Shown here one piece after another: positions 34,163-44,558 of a DNA stretch of 64,000 bases (positions are counted from its first letter, which is position 1; the number at the start of each line of letters is the position of its first letter). A program made the position numbers and the translations under genes. The notes beneath the pieces were generated by a model, which saw only the letters and a program-made list of their open reading frames with translations, was not told the DNA's origin and made no database searches. The stretch is from assembly GCA_020632875.1 (NCBI GenBank), contig JACKET010000007.1, forward strand, positions 310,001 through 374,000, written 5' to 3'. This stretch comes from Alphaproteobacteria bacterium (GTDB lineage Bacteria > Myxococcota_A > UBA796 > GCA-2862545).

Positions 34163-35890
34163 TCAGACCGGATGGCCGAGCGCGACGTGCAGGGGCAGCA
34201 GCCGATCGAGCATGCTGCGCTCCGCCACCTTCGCTTCCGGCTCGCCGGCGCGGAGCCAGTCGCGGAACGCGGGGTCGAGCGCCCGCACCATGATCGACGG
34301 CTTCCACCCGATGAGCTCGCCATCCTCGGTGGGCAGCCCGTGCCCGACCGCCGCGCTGGCCTCGTGCAGCGGGACGCCCGCGAAGTACTTCCGCATCGCC
34401 CGGAACCGCCCGCGCTGCACCGGGTCCGCGAAGCAGGCGTGCGTCCGCCCGATCCACGCGACGTGGTAGTGCGACGGCACGAACGAGAGCCCGTCCAGGT
34501 GGAGCCGCCGCGTCGCCACCTCCAGCATCGACGCGATCTCGCGGGCCAGCCCGAGCCCACCGCGCTCCTGGCCCGGTAGCGCCCGGCTGCTGTCGAGGGG
34601 CGTTCGCGGGTCCTTCATCTCCAGCCACTCGATGAACAGGGTCTTCCAGTCCTCGACGCCGCGGAACGCCACGGTGAGGTCGACGAGCTTCTCCCGCCTC
34701 CCCGACCACACGCCCCAGAGCCGGATCCGGTGGGGCATCGACGCGGTCTCCATCTCGAGCTCGAGGTCCCCGAAGCCCATGCGCCGGAGCGCGTCGTAGA
34801 TGCCGTAGCGGTCGAGCACGAGCTCCATCCCGTGCCGCGTGTAGTGCTTGAGGAACCGGCTCTCCACGCCCACGCGGCCGAACATCTGGCCGAGGTCGGC
34901 CTCGGTGATCACGGCGTCGTCCTCGAAGGGACGGAGCGTGCGCGCGATGCGGCCGACGCGGCGGACGACGGGGTCGTAGTCCGGCCGCACCGCCTTCGAG
35001 CTGCCCGCGGCCTCCGCGAACGAGCCGGCGAGCAGCGTCCACGCCTTCGGGGCGTACCCCCCGCCGGGGACGACGACCGTGGGCACGCCCTCCAGTGCGG
35101 CGAACACGCGTCGGTCCCGCTCCCGCATGCCCTCGGGCGTGACGTCGAGACCGCCCAGCCGGTCCCCGCGCGCGGGGTCGCTGCCCGCGATGTAGAAGGC
35201 GAGCACGGGCTCCGCAGAGAGCTTCAACGCGGCATCGACGGCCTTCAGGTAGACGGCGTCGGAGCTCCCGAGGGGGACCCGCAGGTCGCCCGGCCCCCCA
35301 GCCTTCCACTCGGACTCGCCCGACACGGAGCGGATCTCCACGTCCTCGAGGTCGAAGGCGACGAGCCCGTCGGGCGGGTGCGCGTCGAGATCGACGATGG
35401 CGATGGGCCCGCGGAGACCCTCCGCCCGCCGGACCGCGATGGCGACGGCGATGTCGGAGAGTCCGCAGAAGCCGCCCCCGAAGTCCGGCCCGGCATGGTG
35501 GAAGCCGCCCATGAGCGTCCCCGCGACGCCCTTCTCGTGCGAGACCCAGCGCGACGCGGCGATGGCCGCCCCGACGCCACGGCGCCAGATCTCCACGATC
35601 GAGCTCGACGACACCGGCCCGTCGTACCCGAGGATGCGTGCGACGGTGTCGGGGTCGTCGAGGCCGGCGAGCCATTCGTCCCCGTGCACGCGGCGCAAAT
35701 CGTGCCACGTGGCCTCGGGGGGCTCGTAGACGTCGGCCTCCCGGACGATGCGGTAGTCGAGCAGCCACGTGAGGACGTTGTCGGCGCGCCGCGAGTCGAC
35801 CCCGGTGCCCACGGCGGTTCCCGAGAAGGGGAGTCGGAACGACGGGTGGTACCACAGGGCCAGCCGGCGGCCCCGGCCGAGCCACCTCAA
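34163..35890 (-). CDS. histone-deacetylase-family amidohydrolase with long C-terminal extension
   Basis: 575 residues from TTG 35890, overlapping the ppk1 stop (TTGA); the first HDAC motif WYHPSF follows soon after. The catalytic set is present: GGFHHAG, DLDAH (Zn ligands), AGSDPARGDRLGG and the GGGY tyrosine loop (VPGGGY). The HDAC domain takes about residues 15-300. The remaining 270 residues (WHP-rich, with VPSHYHVAWIGRTHACF) are not part of known bacterial acetylpolyamine amidohydrolases. The substrate (acetyl-lysine, polyamine or other amide) is unknown; coupling to ppk1 is notable. Confidence 0.8.
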   Translation of the reverse strand: MRWLGRGRRLALWYHPSFRLPFSGTAVGTGVDSRRADNVLTWLLDYRIVREADVYEPPEATWHDLRRVHGDEWLAGLDDPDTVARILGYDGPVSSSSIVEIWRRGVGAAIAASRWVSHEKGVAGTLMGGFHHAGPDFGGGFCGLSDIAVAIAVRRAEGLRGPIAIVDLDAHPPDGLVAFDLEDVEIRSVSGESEWKAGGPGDLRVPLGSSDAVYLKAVDAALKLSAEPVLAFYIAGSDPARGDRLGGLDVTPEGMRERDRRVFAALEGVPTVVVPGGGYAPKAWTLLAGSFAEAAGSSKAVRPDYDPVVRRVGRIARTLRPFEDDAVITEADLGQMFGRVGVESRFLKHYTRHGMELVLDRYGIYDALRRMGFGDLELEMETASMPHRIRLWGVWSGRREKLVDLTVAFRGVEDWKTLFIEWLEMKDPRTPLDSSRALPGQERGGLGLAREIASMLEVATRRLHLDGLSFVPSHYHVAWIGRTHACFADPVQRGRFRAMRKYFAGVPLHEASAAVGHGLPTEDGELIGWKPSIMVRALDPAFRDWLRAGEPEAKVAERSMLDRLLPLHVALGHPV

Positions 35891-37977
35891 CGCGTCAGCT
35901 CGTCGAGGAACAGCTCGTGCACGTCCTTCTCGTCGGGGTCCTTGCGCTTGAGCCGGACGTACGTGCCATCGGGCATGAGCTGGCGGCTGCGGCCCCGGTC
36001 GTTCAGATAGCGCTCGAGCAGGACCTCGCGCAGCCACGCCTTGATCTCGGGGTCCTCCACGGGGGCGAGGGTCTCGACGCGACGCTCGAGGTTGCGGTCC
36101 ATCAGGTCGGCCGAGCCGATGAAGCAGTCGGGCTCGCCGCCGTTGTCGAACCAGTACACGCGGCTGTGCTCGAGGAAGCGGCCGACGACGCTCGTGACGC
36201 GGATGTTCTCGGACATCCCGGGCACGCCTGGGATGAGGCAGCAGATGCCGCGGACGAGGAGATCGATGCGCACACCGGCCTGGCTCGCGTCGTAGAGCGC
36301 CTCGATGATGTCGCGGTCGGCGATGGCGTTGCACTTCGCGATGATCCGCCCGGGACGGCCCGCCCGCGCGTGCTCGGCCTCGCTGTGGATGCGCTGGCAC
36401 AGGCCGGGCTTCATGAAGTGCGGCGCGACGAGCAGCTTGCGGTACTGATCGGGCAGCGCGAAGCCCGTGAGGTGGTTGAACAGATCGCCCACGTCGGCCG
36501 TGAGCGCGCCATCCGACGTGAGCAGGCCGAGGTCGGTGTACACCCGCGCGGTGTTGGTGTTGTAGTTGCCCGTGCCGATGTGCGCGTAGCGGATGAGCTC
36601 GCCCTGCTCGTTGCGGCGGATGACGATGCAGAGCTTCGCGTGGGTCTTGAGCCGCGGCACGCCGTAGACCACGTGCACGCCGGCCTGTTCGAGGCGCTGG
36701 GCCCACACGATGTTGTTCTCCTCGTCGAAGCGGGCCTTGAGCTCGACGACCGCGGCGACCTGCTTGCCGTTCTCGACGGCCTCCTGGAGGGCCTCGATGA
36801 TCGGGGAGTTCGTGTTGGTTCGGTAGAGCGTCTGCTTGATGGCCACGACGTTCGGGTCGCGCGCGGCGGCCCGGATGAAGTCGACGAGCGGCAGGATCGA
36901 GTCGAACGGGTGGTGCAGCAGCACGTCTTTCTGGCGGAGCGCGTGGAACCGGTCGTCGTCGCCGAGCAGCGGCGTGATGCGGGGCACGAAGCCCGGGTGC
37001 TTCAGCTCGGGCAGGTCGACCGAGATCAGGTCGGAGAGGCGCTCGACGCCGAGCAGCCCGCCGACCTCCCACACCTGATCGGCCGTCAGGCCGAGCCCCG
37101 CCTTCAGCGCCTCGACGATCTTCTCGGGCGTGCCCGCCTGCACCTCGAGCCGCACGGCCTGGCCGAAGCGCCGCTTGCGCAGCTCCTGCTGGAGCGAGGT
37201 GAGCAGGTCGTCGGCCTCGTCTTCGGCGATCTCGACGTCCGCGTCGCGGGTGACGCGGAAGACGTACGGCGTGCCGACCTCCATGCCCGGGAACATCGTG
37301 TGCATGTTGGCCGCGATGAGCTCTTCGAGGGGCAGGACGCGCTCGGGGACGTCGAGCTCCCAGCGGCCCGACAGCGGGATGAACGCGGGGAGGTTGTTGA
37401 GCGGCACCTTCACGCGGGCGAGGCGCTTCTCGCCGGACGGGGACCCGACGAGCATCGCGAGGTTCAGCGACAGGTTGCTGATGAACGGGAAGGGGTGCGT
37501 GCTGCCGACCGCGAGGGGCGTGAGGATGGGGTAGACGCGGTCCTGGTACCAGGCATCCCACTGCTTGCGCTCGGACTTGCGCAGATCGGCGTAGTGCACG
37601 ACCTCGAGGCCGTGCTGCTCGAGCGCGGGCAGCACGTCGGTGTCGAGCAGGGCCTGCGCGCGGGAGAGCATGGGCTCGAGCTGGGCGCGGATCCGCTGGA
37701 GCTGGGAGCGGGCGGACAGGCCGTCGAACGAGAGCACGTCGATGCCCGCGTCGATCTGCTGGAGCAGGCCGCTCACCCGGACCATGAAGAACTCGTCGAG
37801 GTTCGTGTGGAAGATCGTGAGGAACCGGAGCCGCTCGAGCAGCGGGTTCTCGTGGTCGATCGCCTCTTCGAGGACGCGGAGGTTGAACGCGAGCCAGCTG
37901 ACCTCGCGGTTGAAGTAGCGGACGTCGGAGACGGGCGGCTCGACGATCTGGACGGGCTTCTTGGGGGGCTTGCTCAT
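35887..37977 (-). CDS. ppk1: polyphosphate kinase 1
   Basis: 696 residues from ATG 37977 (MSKPPKKPVQIVEPP). The PPK1 signatures are SWLAFNLRVLEEA, FFMVRVSGL, the helix-rich NLDEF region, the phosphohistidine region YAHIGTGNYN and the C-terminal IGSADLMDRNLERRVE. It makes polyphosphate from ATP, reversibly, at the membrane or cytoplasm. No ppx is next to it. An upstream ATG at 38013 would add 12 residues and is less likely. It is the first gene of a two-gene operon with the HDAC-like protein. Confidence 0.94.
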   Translation of the reverse strand: MSKPPKKPVQIVEPPVSDVRYFNREVSWLAFNLRVLEEAIDHENPLLERLRFLTIFHTNLDEFFMVRVSGLLQQIDAGIDVLSFDGLSARSQLQRIRAQLEPMLSRAQALLDTDVLPALEQHGLEVVHYADLRKSERKQWDAWYQDRVYPILTPLAVGSTHPFPFISNLSLNLAMLVGSPSGEKRLARVKVPLNNLPAFIPLSGRWELDVPERVLPLEELIAANMHTMFPGMEVGTPYVFRVTRDADVEIAEDEADDLLTSLQQELRKRRFGQAVRLEVQAGTPEKIVEALKAGLGLTADQVWEVGGLLGVERLSDLISVDLPELKHPGFVPRITPLLGDDDRFHALRQKDVLLHHPFDSILPLVDFIRAAARDPNVVAIKQTLYRTNTNSPIIEALQEAVENGKQVAAVVELKARFDEENNIVWAQRLEQAGVHVVYGVPRLKTHAKLCIVIRRNEQGELIRYAHIGTGNYNTNTARVYTDLGLLTSDGALTADVGDLFNHLTGFALPDQYRKLLVAPHFMKPGLCQRIHSEAEHARAGRPGRIIAKCNAIADRDIIEALYDASQAGVRIDLLVRGICCLIPGVPGMSENIRVTSVVGRFLEHSRVYWFDNGGEPDCFIGSADLMDRNLERRVETLAPVEDPEIKAWLREVLLERYLNDRGRSRQLMPDGTYVRLKRKDPDEKDVHELFLDELTR

Positions 37978-38069
37978 GCGGCCATGATCCCGGGCCCGTC
38001 GCCGTGTGGTCAAGCGGGCGGTTCGGACCGGCCGGGGGCGTTACGTGCTGCGGCCCCCATGGAGCCTCC

Positions 38070-38816
38070 GTGAACCTGCTGATCACGAACGACGACGGCG
38101 TGGACGCCCCCGGGATCGACGCGCTCGTCGACGCCCTGTCCGACCTCGCCGAGGTGTGGGTGGTCGCGCCCGAGCGCGAGCAGTCCGCGCAGAGCCATGC
38201 CTTCACGCTCCACAAGCCGCTCCGCGTCAGCCGGCGCTCCGAGCGTCGCATCGCGCTCTCGGGCACCCCGGCCGACTGCGCGTACGCCGGCATCCACGGG
38301 CTCGTGCCGCGGCCCGACTTCGTCGTCAGCGGGATCAACCGCGGCGCGAACCTCGGCAGCGACGTGCACTACTCGGGCACGGTCGCAGGCGCGCGCGAGG
38401 CCGTGCTGCAGGGCGTTCCGTCGATGGCGGTGTCGCTCTACATCCGCGGCGTGAACCACGAAGACCGCCACTGGGCGACGGCCGGTCGCGTGGCGCGCGA
38501 GGTGCTCCAGAAGGCCCTCGCACACGGGCTGCCCGCCGATCGGTTCCTGAACGTGAACGTGCCGAACCTGCCGTACGAATCGCTGCGCGGCATCCGCGCC
38601 GTGCCGATCGGGCGGCGCCGGTACACGTCGATGGTCGAGGTCCGCGAAGACCCGCGCGGCAACGAGTACGTGTGGATCGGCGGCAAGCCGCTCGCCGACG
38701 AGCCGTCGTCCGACTCCGACGTGTCGATGGCCCGCGACGGCTGGGCGACCGTCACCCCGATGCACACCAACCCCCTGTCTCCCGAGCTGATCGAGGTCGT
38801 CAATGCATGGCTATGA
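38070..38816 (+). CDS. surE: 5'/3'-nucleotidase SurE
   Basis: 248 residues from GTG 38070, with GGAGCC 4 bp upstream. The metal-binding motif ITNDDGVDAPG opens the protein, with SGTPADCAY and SGINRGANLG (about 72-95) and YSGTVAGAREA following. It dephosphorylates nucleoside monophosphates and short polyphosphates; activity on polyphosphate fits its position divergent from ppk1. Its end overlaps the DUF368 gene by 14 bp. Confidence 0.94.
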   Translation: MNLLITNDDGVDAPGIDALVDALSDLAEVWVVAPEREQSAQSHAFTLHKPLRVSRRSERRIALSGTPADCAYAGIHGLVPRPDFVVSGINRGANLGSDVHYSGTVAGAREAVLQGVPSMAVSLYIRGVNHEDRHWATAGRVAREVLQKALAHGLPADRFLNVNVPNLPYESLRGIRAVPIGRRRYTSMVEVREDPRGNEYVWIGGKPLADEPSSDSDVSMARDGWATVTPMHTNPLSPELIEVVNAWL

Positions 38817-39807
38817 CAAGGACCAGCCGCTCCCCACGCTCGCGGCCCGCGGCGCGATGGGCGGGCTGTTCATGGGGATGGCGAACCTGGTGCCGGGCAT
38901 CAGCGGCGGCACGATGCTGCTCGCGGCCGGCGTGTACACCGAGTTCATCCAGGCCATCGCCGACCTGACCCGCCTGCGCTTCAACGCCCGCGCGTTCGTG
39001 GTGCTCGGCGCCGTCGGCATCGCCGCGGCGTGCGCCATCCTCGTGGGCGCCGGCACCATCAAGGAGCTCGTGCTCGACCACCGCTGGGTCATGTACTCCC
39101 TGTTCATCGGCCTCACTCTCGGGGGCGTCCCGGTCATCTGGGCCCTGATCCCCGAGCGCGACGCGAACGTCTGGGGCGGCGCCGCAGCGGGCTTCGCGGG
39201 CATGGCGGGCCTCGCGGTCGCCCAGGCGACGGGCTGGGGCGCCGACGGCAGCGCGAGCGCGTCCGTCCCGCTGCTGTTCCTCGGCGGGATCGCAGGGGCG
39301 AGCGCGATGATCCTGCCCGGCGTGAGCGGCGGCTACCTGCTCCTGGTCCTCGGGCTGTACGTGCCCATCCTGTCCGGCATCGATGCGCTGAAGGAGGGCC
39401 TGAAGGCCGCCGACGTGGGCGCGATCATGGATCCGATGCTCGGGGTCGTGATCCCCGTCGGGCTCGGCGTGGTCGTCGGGATCGCCGCGGTCAGCAACGC
39501 CATCCAGTGGTTCCTCGACCGGTTCGAGAAGGCCACGCTCGGCGTCCTGCTGGGCCTCCTCGTCGGTGCGGTCGTCGGTCTCTGGCCGTTCCAGATGGGT
39601 GTTCCGCCCGAGGTCGGCGCGATCGTGAAGGGGCGCGCGATGACGACCGAGCTCATCGCCGAGCTCGATCCCGAGGACTACCCGGTGCGCGTCTTCACCC
39701 CATCGGCTACCCAGGTCGGCGGCTCGCTCGGGCTCGTCGTGATCGGGTTCGGCATCACCGGCGCCGTCGCATGGCTCGGCCGCCGGAAGGAGAGACGAAA
39801 TGGGTGA
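38803..39807 (+). CDS. DUF368 (PopT-type) undecaprenyl-phosphate translocase
   Basis: 334 residues with eight or nine membrane segments. The family motif NLVPGISGGTMLLAAGVYTE, with its internal repeat ILPGVSGGYLLLVLGLY, marks the two pseudosymmetric halves. DUF368 proteins were recently shown to move undecaprenyl phosphate across the membrane for cell-wall lipid carrier recycling; that this member does so is by homology. It overlaps surE and apt by 8-14 bp. Confidence 0.88.
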   Translation: MHGYDKDQPLPTLAARGAMGGLFMGMANLVPGISGGTMLLAAGVYTEFIQAIADLTRLRFNARAFVVLGAVGIAAACAILVGAGTIKELVLDHRWVMYSLFIGLTLGGVPVIWALIPERDANVWGGAAAGFAGMAGLAVAQATGWGADGSASASVPLLFLGGIAGASAMILPGVSGGYLLLVLGLYVPILSGIDALKEGLKAADVGAIMDPMLGVVIPVGLGVVVGIAAVSNAIQWFLDRFEKATLGVLLGLLVGAVVGLWPFQMGVPPEVGAIVKGRAMTTELIAELDPEDYPVRVFTPSATQVGGSLGLVVIGFGITGAVAWLGRRKERRNG

Positions 39808-40318
39808 CCTGGCCGCCGACGTCGCGGCGAAGCTCCGCGACATCCCCGACTTCCCGAAGCCCGGCGTCCTGTTCAAGGACTTCACGCCGCTGCTCGCGGA
39901 TCCGGTGCTCTTCGGGCGGGTGATCGACTGGTACGCGGGGCTCGTGCCGAACATCGACAAGCTCGTCGCCATCGAGTCGCGCGGCTTCATGCTCGCGGGC
40001 GCCCTGGTCACGCGGCTCGACGCCGGCATGGTGCTCGCGCGCAAGAAGGGCAAGCTGCCCTACGAGACGGTCAGCGAAGACTTCGACCTCGAGTACGGCA
40101 CCGCGACGCTCGAGCTGCACACCGACTCCGTCCTGCCGGGCGAGCGCGTGCTCATCGTCGACGATCTGCTCGCGACGGGCGGAACGGCGCGCGCCACGGT
40201 CGACCTCGTGCGTCGCCTCGGCGGCGTGGTGGTCGGGGTGGCGGTGGTCACCGAGCTCGGGTTCCTGAACGGCCGGAAGAAGTTCGACTGCCCGGTCTAC
40301 TCGCTGCTCGAGATCTGA
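39800..40318 (+). CDS. apt: adenine phosphoribosyltransferase
   Basis: 172 residues, ATG overlapping the previous gene by 8 bp and preceded by GGAGAG. The Apt start IPDFPKPGVLFKDFTPLL and the PRPP-binding motif VLIVDDLLATGGTA (about 113-126) are present. It salvages adenine to AMP. Its last 22 bp overlap the convergent coaE gene, which would constrain transcription ends. Confidence 0.95.
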   Translation: MGDLAADVAAKLRDIPDFPKPGVLFKDFTPLLADPVLFGRVIDWYAGLVPNIDKLVAIESRGFMLAGALVTRLDAGMVLARKKGKLPYETVSEDFDLEYGTATLELHTDSVLPGERVLIVDDLLATGGTARATVDLVRRLGGVVVGVAVVTELGFLNGRKKFDCPVYSLLEI

Positions 40319-40904
40319 GCCGACAGGGCGTCGATCACGGCGTCTACGCGGGCCTCGAGCGCCTCGAGCGTCCCGTCGTTCTCGATGAGGTGCGTGGCTA
40401 CGCGCGCCTTCTCGGCGAGCGGGAGCTGCGTGGCGATGAGCGCACGGGCCCGCTCTTCGGTCATTCCGTCGCGGGACACGAGCCGCGCCAGCTGCGTCTC
40501 GGGCCGGCACGTGACCACGACCACGTCGGGGTACATCCGGTAGCTGCCGGTCTCGACCATCAGCGCCGCGTCGACCACCGCGATGGGAGCGCCCTGTGCG
40601 GCGAGATCGGAGAGCCGGGACCCGATGGCGCCCAGGATGGCGGGGTGGGTGATGCCCTCGAGCGTCTGCCGGGCGTCGGGGTCGTCGATGATGCGCTGGC
40701 GCATCGCCGCGCGGTCGAGGGCGCCATCGGCGTCGAGCACGCCGGGCCCGAATGCGTCGACGATCGCGAGGAGGGCGGGCTGGCCGGGCTCGACGACCTC
40801 GCGGGCCACCTGATCCGCGTCGATCACGGGGATGCCGCGCTCGACGAAGCGACGCGCGACGCTCGACTTGCCGGTCGCGATGCCCCCGGTGAGCCCGACG
40901 AGCT

Positions 40905-40908
<4 letters not shown>
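40297..40908 (-). CDS. coaE: dephospho-CoA kinase
   Basis: 203 residues from GTG 40908, which overlaps the sigma-54 activator stop (GTGA). The P-loop is GLTGGIATGKSS, and IDADQVAREVVEPG is the CoaE substrate motif; LDRAAMRQRI and THPAI follow. It phosphorylates the ribose 3' position, the last step of CoA synthesis. Its 3' end overlaps apt by 22 bp in antisense. Confidence 0.93.
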
Positions 40909-42683
<1,775 letters not shown>

Positions 42684-42737
42684 GGGACCCCCGCGGGTGT
42701 CTAACCGGGCTGCCTCTCCCGCGCGCGGGCCGAAGAC

Positions 42738-43553
42738 CTAGAAACGGCCGTGCACCACGATGCCGCCGGGCGTGACGCCGACCGTGGCGGAGGCGCGATG
42801 GGCCTTGCGCCACTCGGCGTTCGCCTCGAGCACCGAGCCCGCCCACGTCGCGTAGAACAGCACCGTCGACGGCCACTGCACCCCGTAGCGCAGGGCCGCG
42901 ACGCGACGCGGCACCTGGTCGGGCTGCCAGTTGAAGGGGTGCCCGCCCGGCCCGGTGGGGTCGGTGTTCGCGCGCTTGGTGATGGCGTACGTGCCGATGG
43001 ACGTGGTCGCGAAGAGCAGCTGGAGCCCGCCGAACAGCACGCCGCGCGGCGCACGGCCATCGGCGATCTGAGGGATGCCGAGCGGAGCGTACGCGTAGAT
43101 GGGGACGGGCGGCGGCTTCGGCACCGGCACGGGCACCGGGGGTGGGCGCCGCGCGATCTCGGCCTCGACCTGGTCGCGGACGAGCGCGAAGAACGCCCGC
43201 ACGTCTTCGGTGTGGTGGTACGGGCTGATGACGTGATCGGGCTCGTCGAGCAGCACCGTGCGGAATGCCTCGCGGGCGCCGTCCTGCTCCCCCGCGACGT
43301 ACCGCAGGTCGCCGAGGTACACGAGCGCCTCGTGCGCGATCGGGGTCGGGGGACGCTCGCCCGCGTCGAGGCGGCGCGCGAGAGCCTCGAGCAATGCCCG
43401 GGCCTCGGTGTCGTTTCCGCGGTTGATCTCGGCTTTCGCAGCCGCGAGCTGATCGTGGAACGCCATCGACGCGCCGGTCTCTGCCGGCCCCGGGTCGGGA
43501 CCGGGGGAGGGGGCGGCTCCCGCGAGCCCGATCAAGGCGGCGATCATCCACAT
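42738..43553 (-). CDS. exported TPR-like protein with C-terminal membrane-barrel-like part
   Basis: 271 residues. A signal (about 1-14) leads to TPR-like helices (about 35-130, EARALLEALARRLDAG), then a Pro/Val-rich linker (PPPVPVPVPKPPPVPIYAYA, about 136-155) and a beta-rich segment with small hydrophobic stretches. I do not recognise a family. It is 54 bp upstream of the FHA activator on the same strand and could share a promoter with it. Confidence 0.6.
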   Translation of the reverse strand: MWMIAALIGLAGAAPSPGPDPGPAETGASMAFHDQLAAAKAEINRGNDTEARALLEALARRLDAGERPPTPIAHEALVYLGDLRYVAGEQDGAREAFRTVLLDEPDHVISPYHHTEDVRAFFALVRDQVEAEIARRPPPVPVPVPKPPPVPIYAYAPLGIPQIADGRAPRGVLFGGLQLLFATTSIGTYAITKRANTDPTGPGGHPFNWQPDQVPRRVAALRYGVQWPSTVLFYATWAGSVLEANAEWRKAHRASATVGVTPGGIVVHGRF

Positions 43554-43707
43554 CGCGAGCCCGGTAATCCCCTCGGGACCCGCCTGGCAAACGCACCCTC
43601 GTCGGATTTCGTTGCGCTTTCATGGGTGTCCGTTGGTACCCATTCGGTTAGCGAACGTGGCAATGTGGAGGCGTGCGGACACGCCTGCCGAGGGAGCGAC
43701 GCAGCTG

Positions 43708-44508
43708 ATGGGACTCGAGAGCAAGCCGTGGTGGAAGGACCTGTTGGCCAGGAAAGACACGATGTCGCTGCGCGACCTCGCCGCCGAGTTCCAGACGACT
43801 CCCGGTGCGATTTCACTGGCGTTGAAGCGCACGAACACCTCCCGGGTGCCCCAGGGTGAAGCCCTCCCGCCCGAGGCCGGCGACCCCCGCCCCGGCTCGA
43901 AAGACGAGAAGATCGAGCCCTATCGCGAAATGCTCGGCAGTGTTCCGGATGCCGAGGTGGCGAAGAAGGCGGGCGTCAGTGTGCGCACGATCGCGAGCTA
44001 CCGAAGCCGCAACCAGATCGAGGGCTACCGCGGTCGCTCGGCGCCCCGCAAAGAGCGGAAGCCGCGCCGGTCGAAGATCGACCCGTTCGCCGACCTCGTC
44101 GGCACCGTGCCGGATCGGGTCATCGCCGAAAAGGCCGGCGTGACGCTCAATGCAGTGCGCAACTACCGCGCCGCCCGCGGGATCACATCTTCGCGTCAGC
44201 GCGCTCGAGACACCCGTGATTCCGGGCCTGTCGCGGCCGCACCGACCTCTGCGGCACCGCGGCCGGCTGCCGCTTCCGCGTCGGTCCCTGCGGTTTCAAC
44301 CGCACCGAAGCCGGTTCCCACGTCGCAACGCGTGGAAACACCGGCTCCGGCGCGTGCTGCGACCGGTGGCTTCGCGTGGCTCGTGCGGTTCGATTCGGGG
44401 GCCGAGGGCATCGTGCTCGGCGCCGATCTCGTGCAGGCCGCACAGAACGCGGGCACGGCCGGCCGTGGCAACGTGCTCGGCATCGAGCGGGTCGGCGCAC
44501 TGCTCTAA
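43708..44508 (+). CDS. protein with three helix-turn-helix-like repeats
   Basis: 266 residues from ATG 43708; the ATG at 43612 is possible but lacks a ribosome site. Three spaced helix-turn-helix-like units are visible: LRDLAAEFQTTPGAISLALK, DAEVAKKAGVSVRTIASYRS, and RVIAEKAGVTLNAVRNYRAA (about residues 18-37, 88-107 and 138-157). Pro/Ala-rich linker sequence (about 175-225) precedes a small C-terminal domain (FAWLVRFDSGAEGIVLGADL). No known architecture matches. A chromosome-binding or polyvalent regulator is inferred. Confidence 0.6.
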   Translation: MGLESKPWWKDLLARKDTMSLRDLAAEFQTTPGAISLALKRTNTSRVPQGEALPPEAGDPRPGSKDEKIEPYREMLGSVPDAEVAKKAGVSVRTIASYRSRNQIEGYRGRSAPRKERKPRRSKIDPFADLVGTVPDRVIAEKAGVTLNAVRNYRAARGITSSRQRARDTRDSGPVAAAPTSAAPRPAAASASVPAVSTAPKPVPTSQRVETPAPARAATGGFAWLVRFDSGAEGIVLGADLVQAAQNAGTAGRGNVLGIERVGALL

Positions 44509-44558
44509 GAGCCGAGACGCCGGGAGGCTGGGCACGGGCCGGCTGGCTCCTGCCGAGA

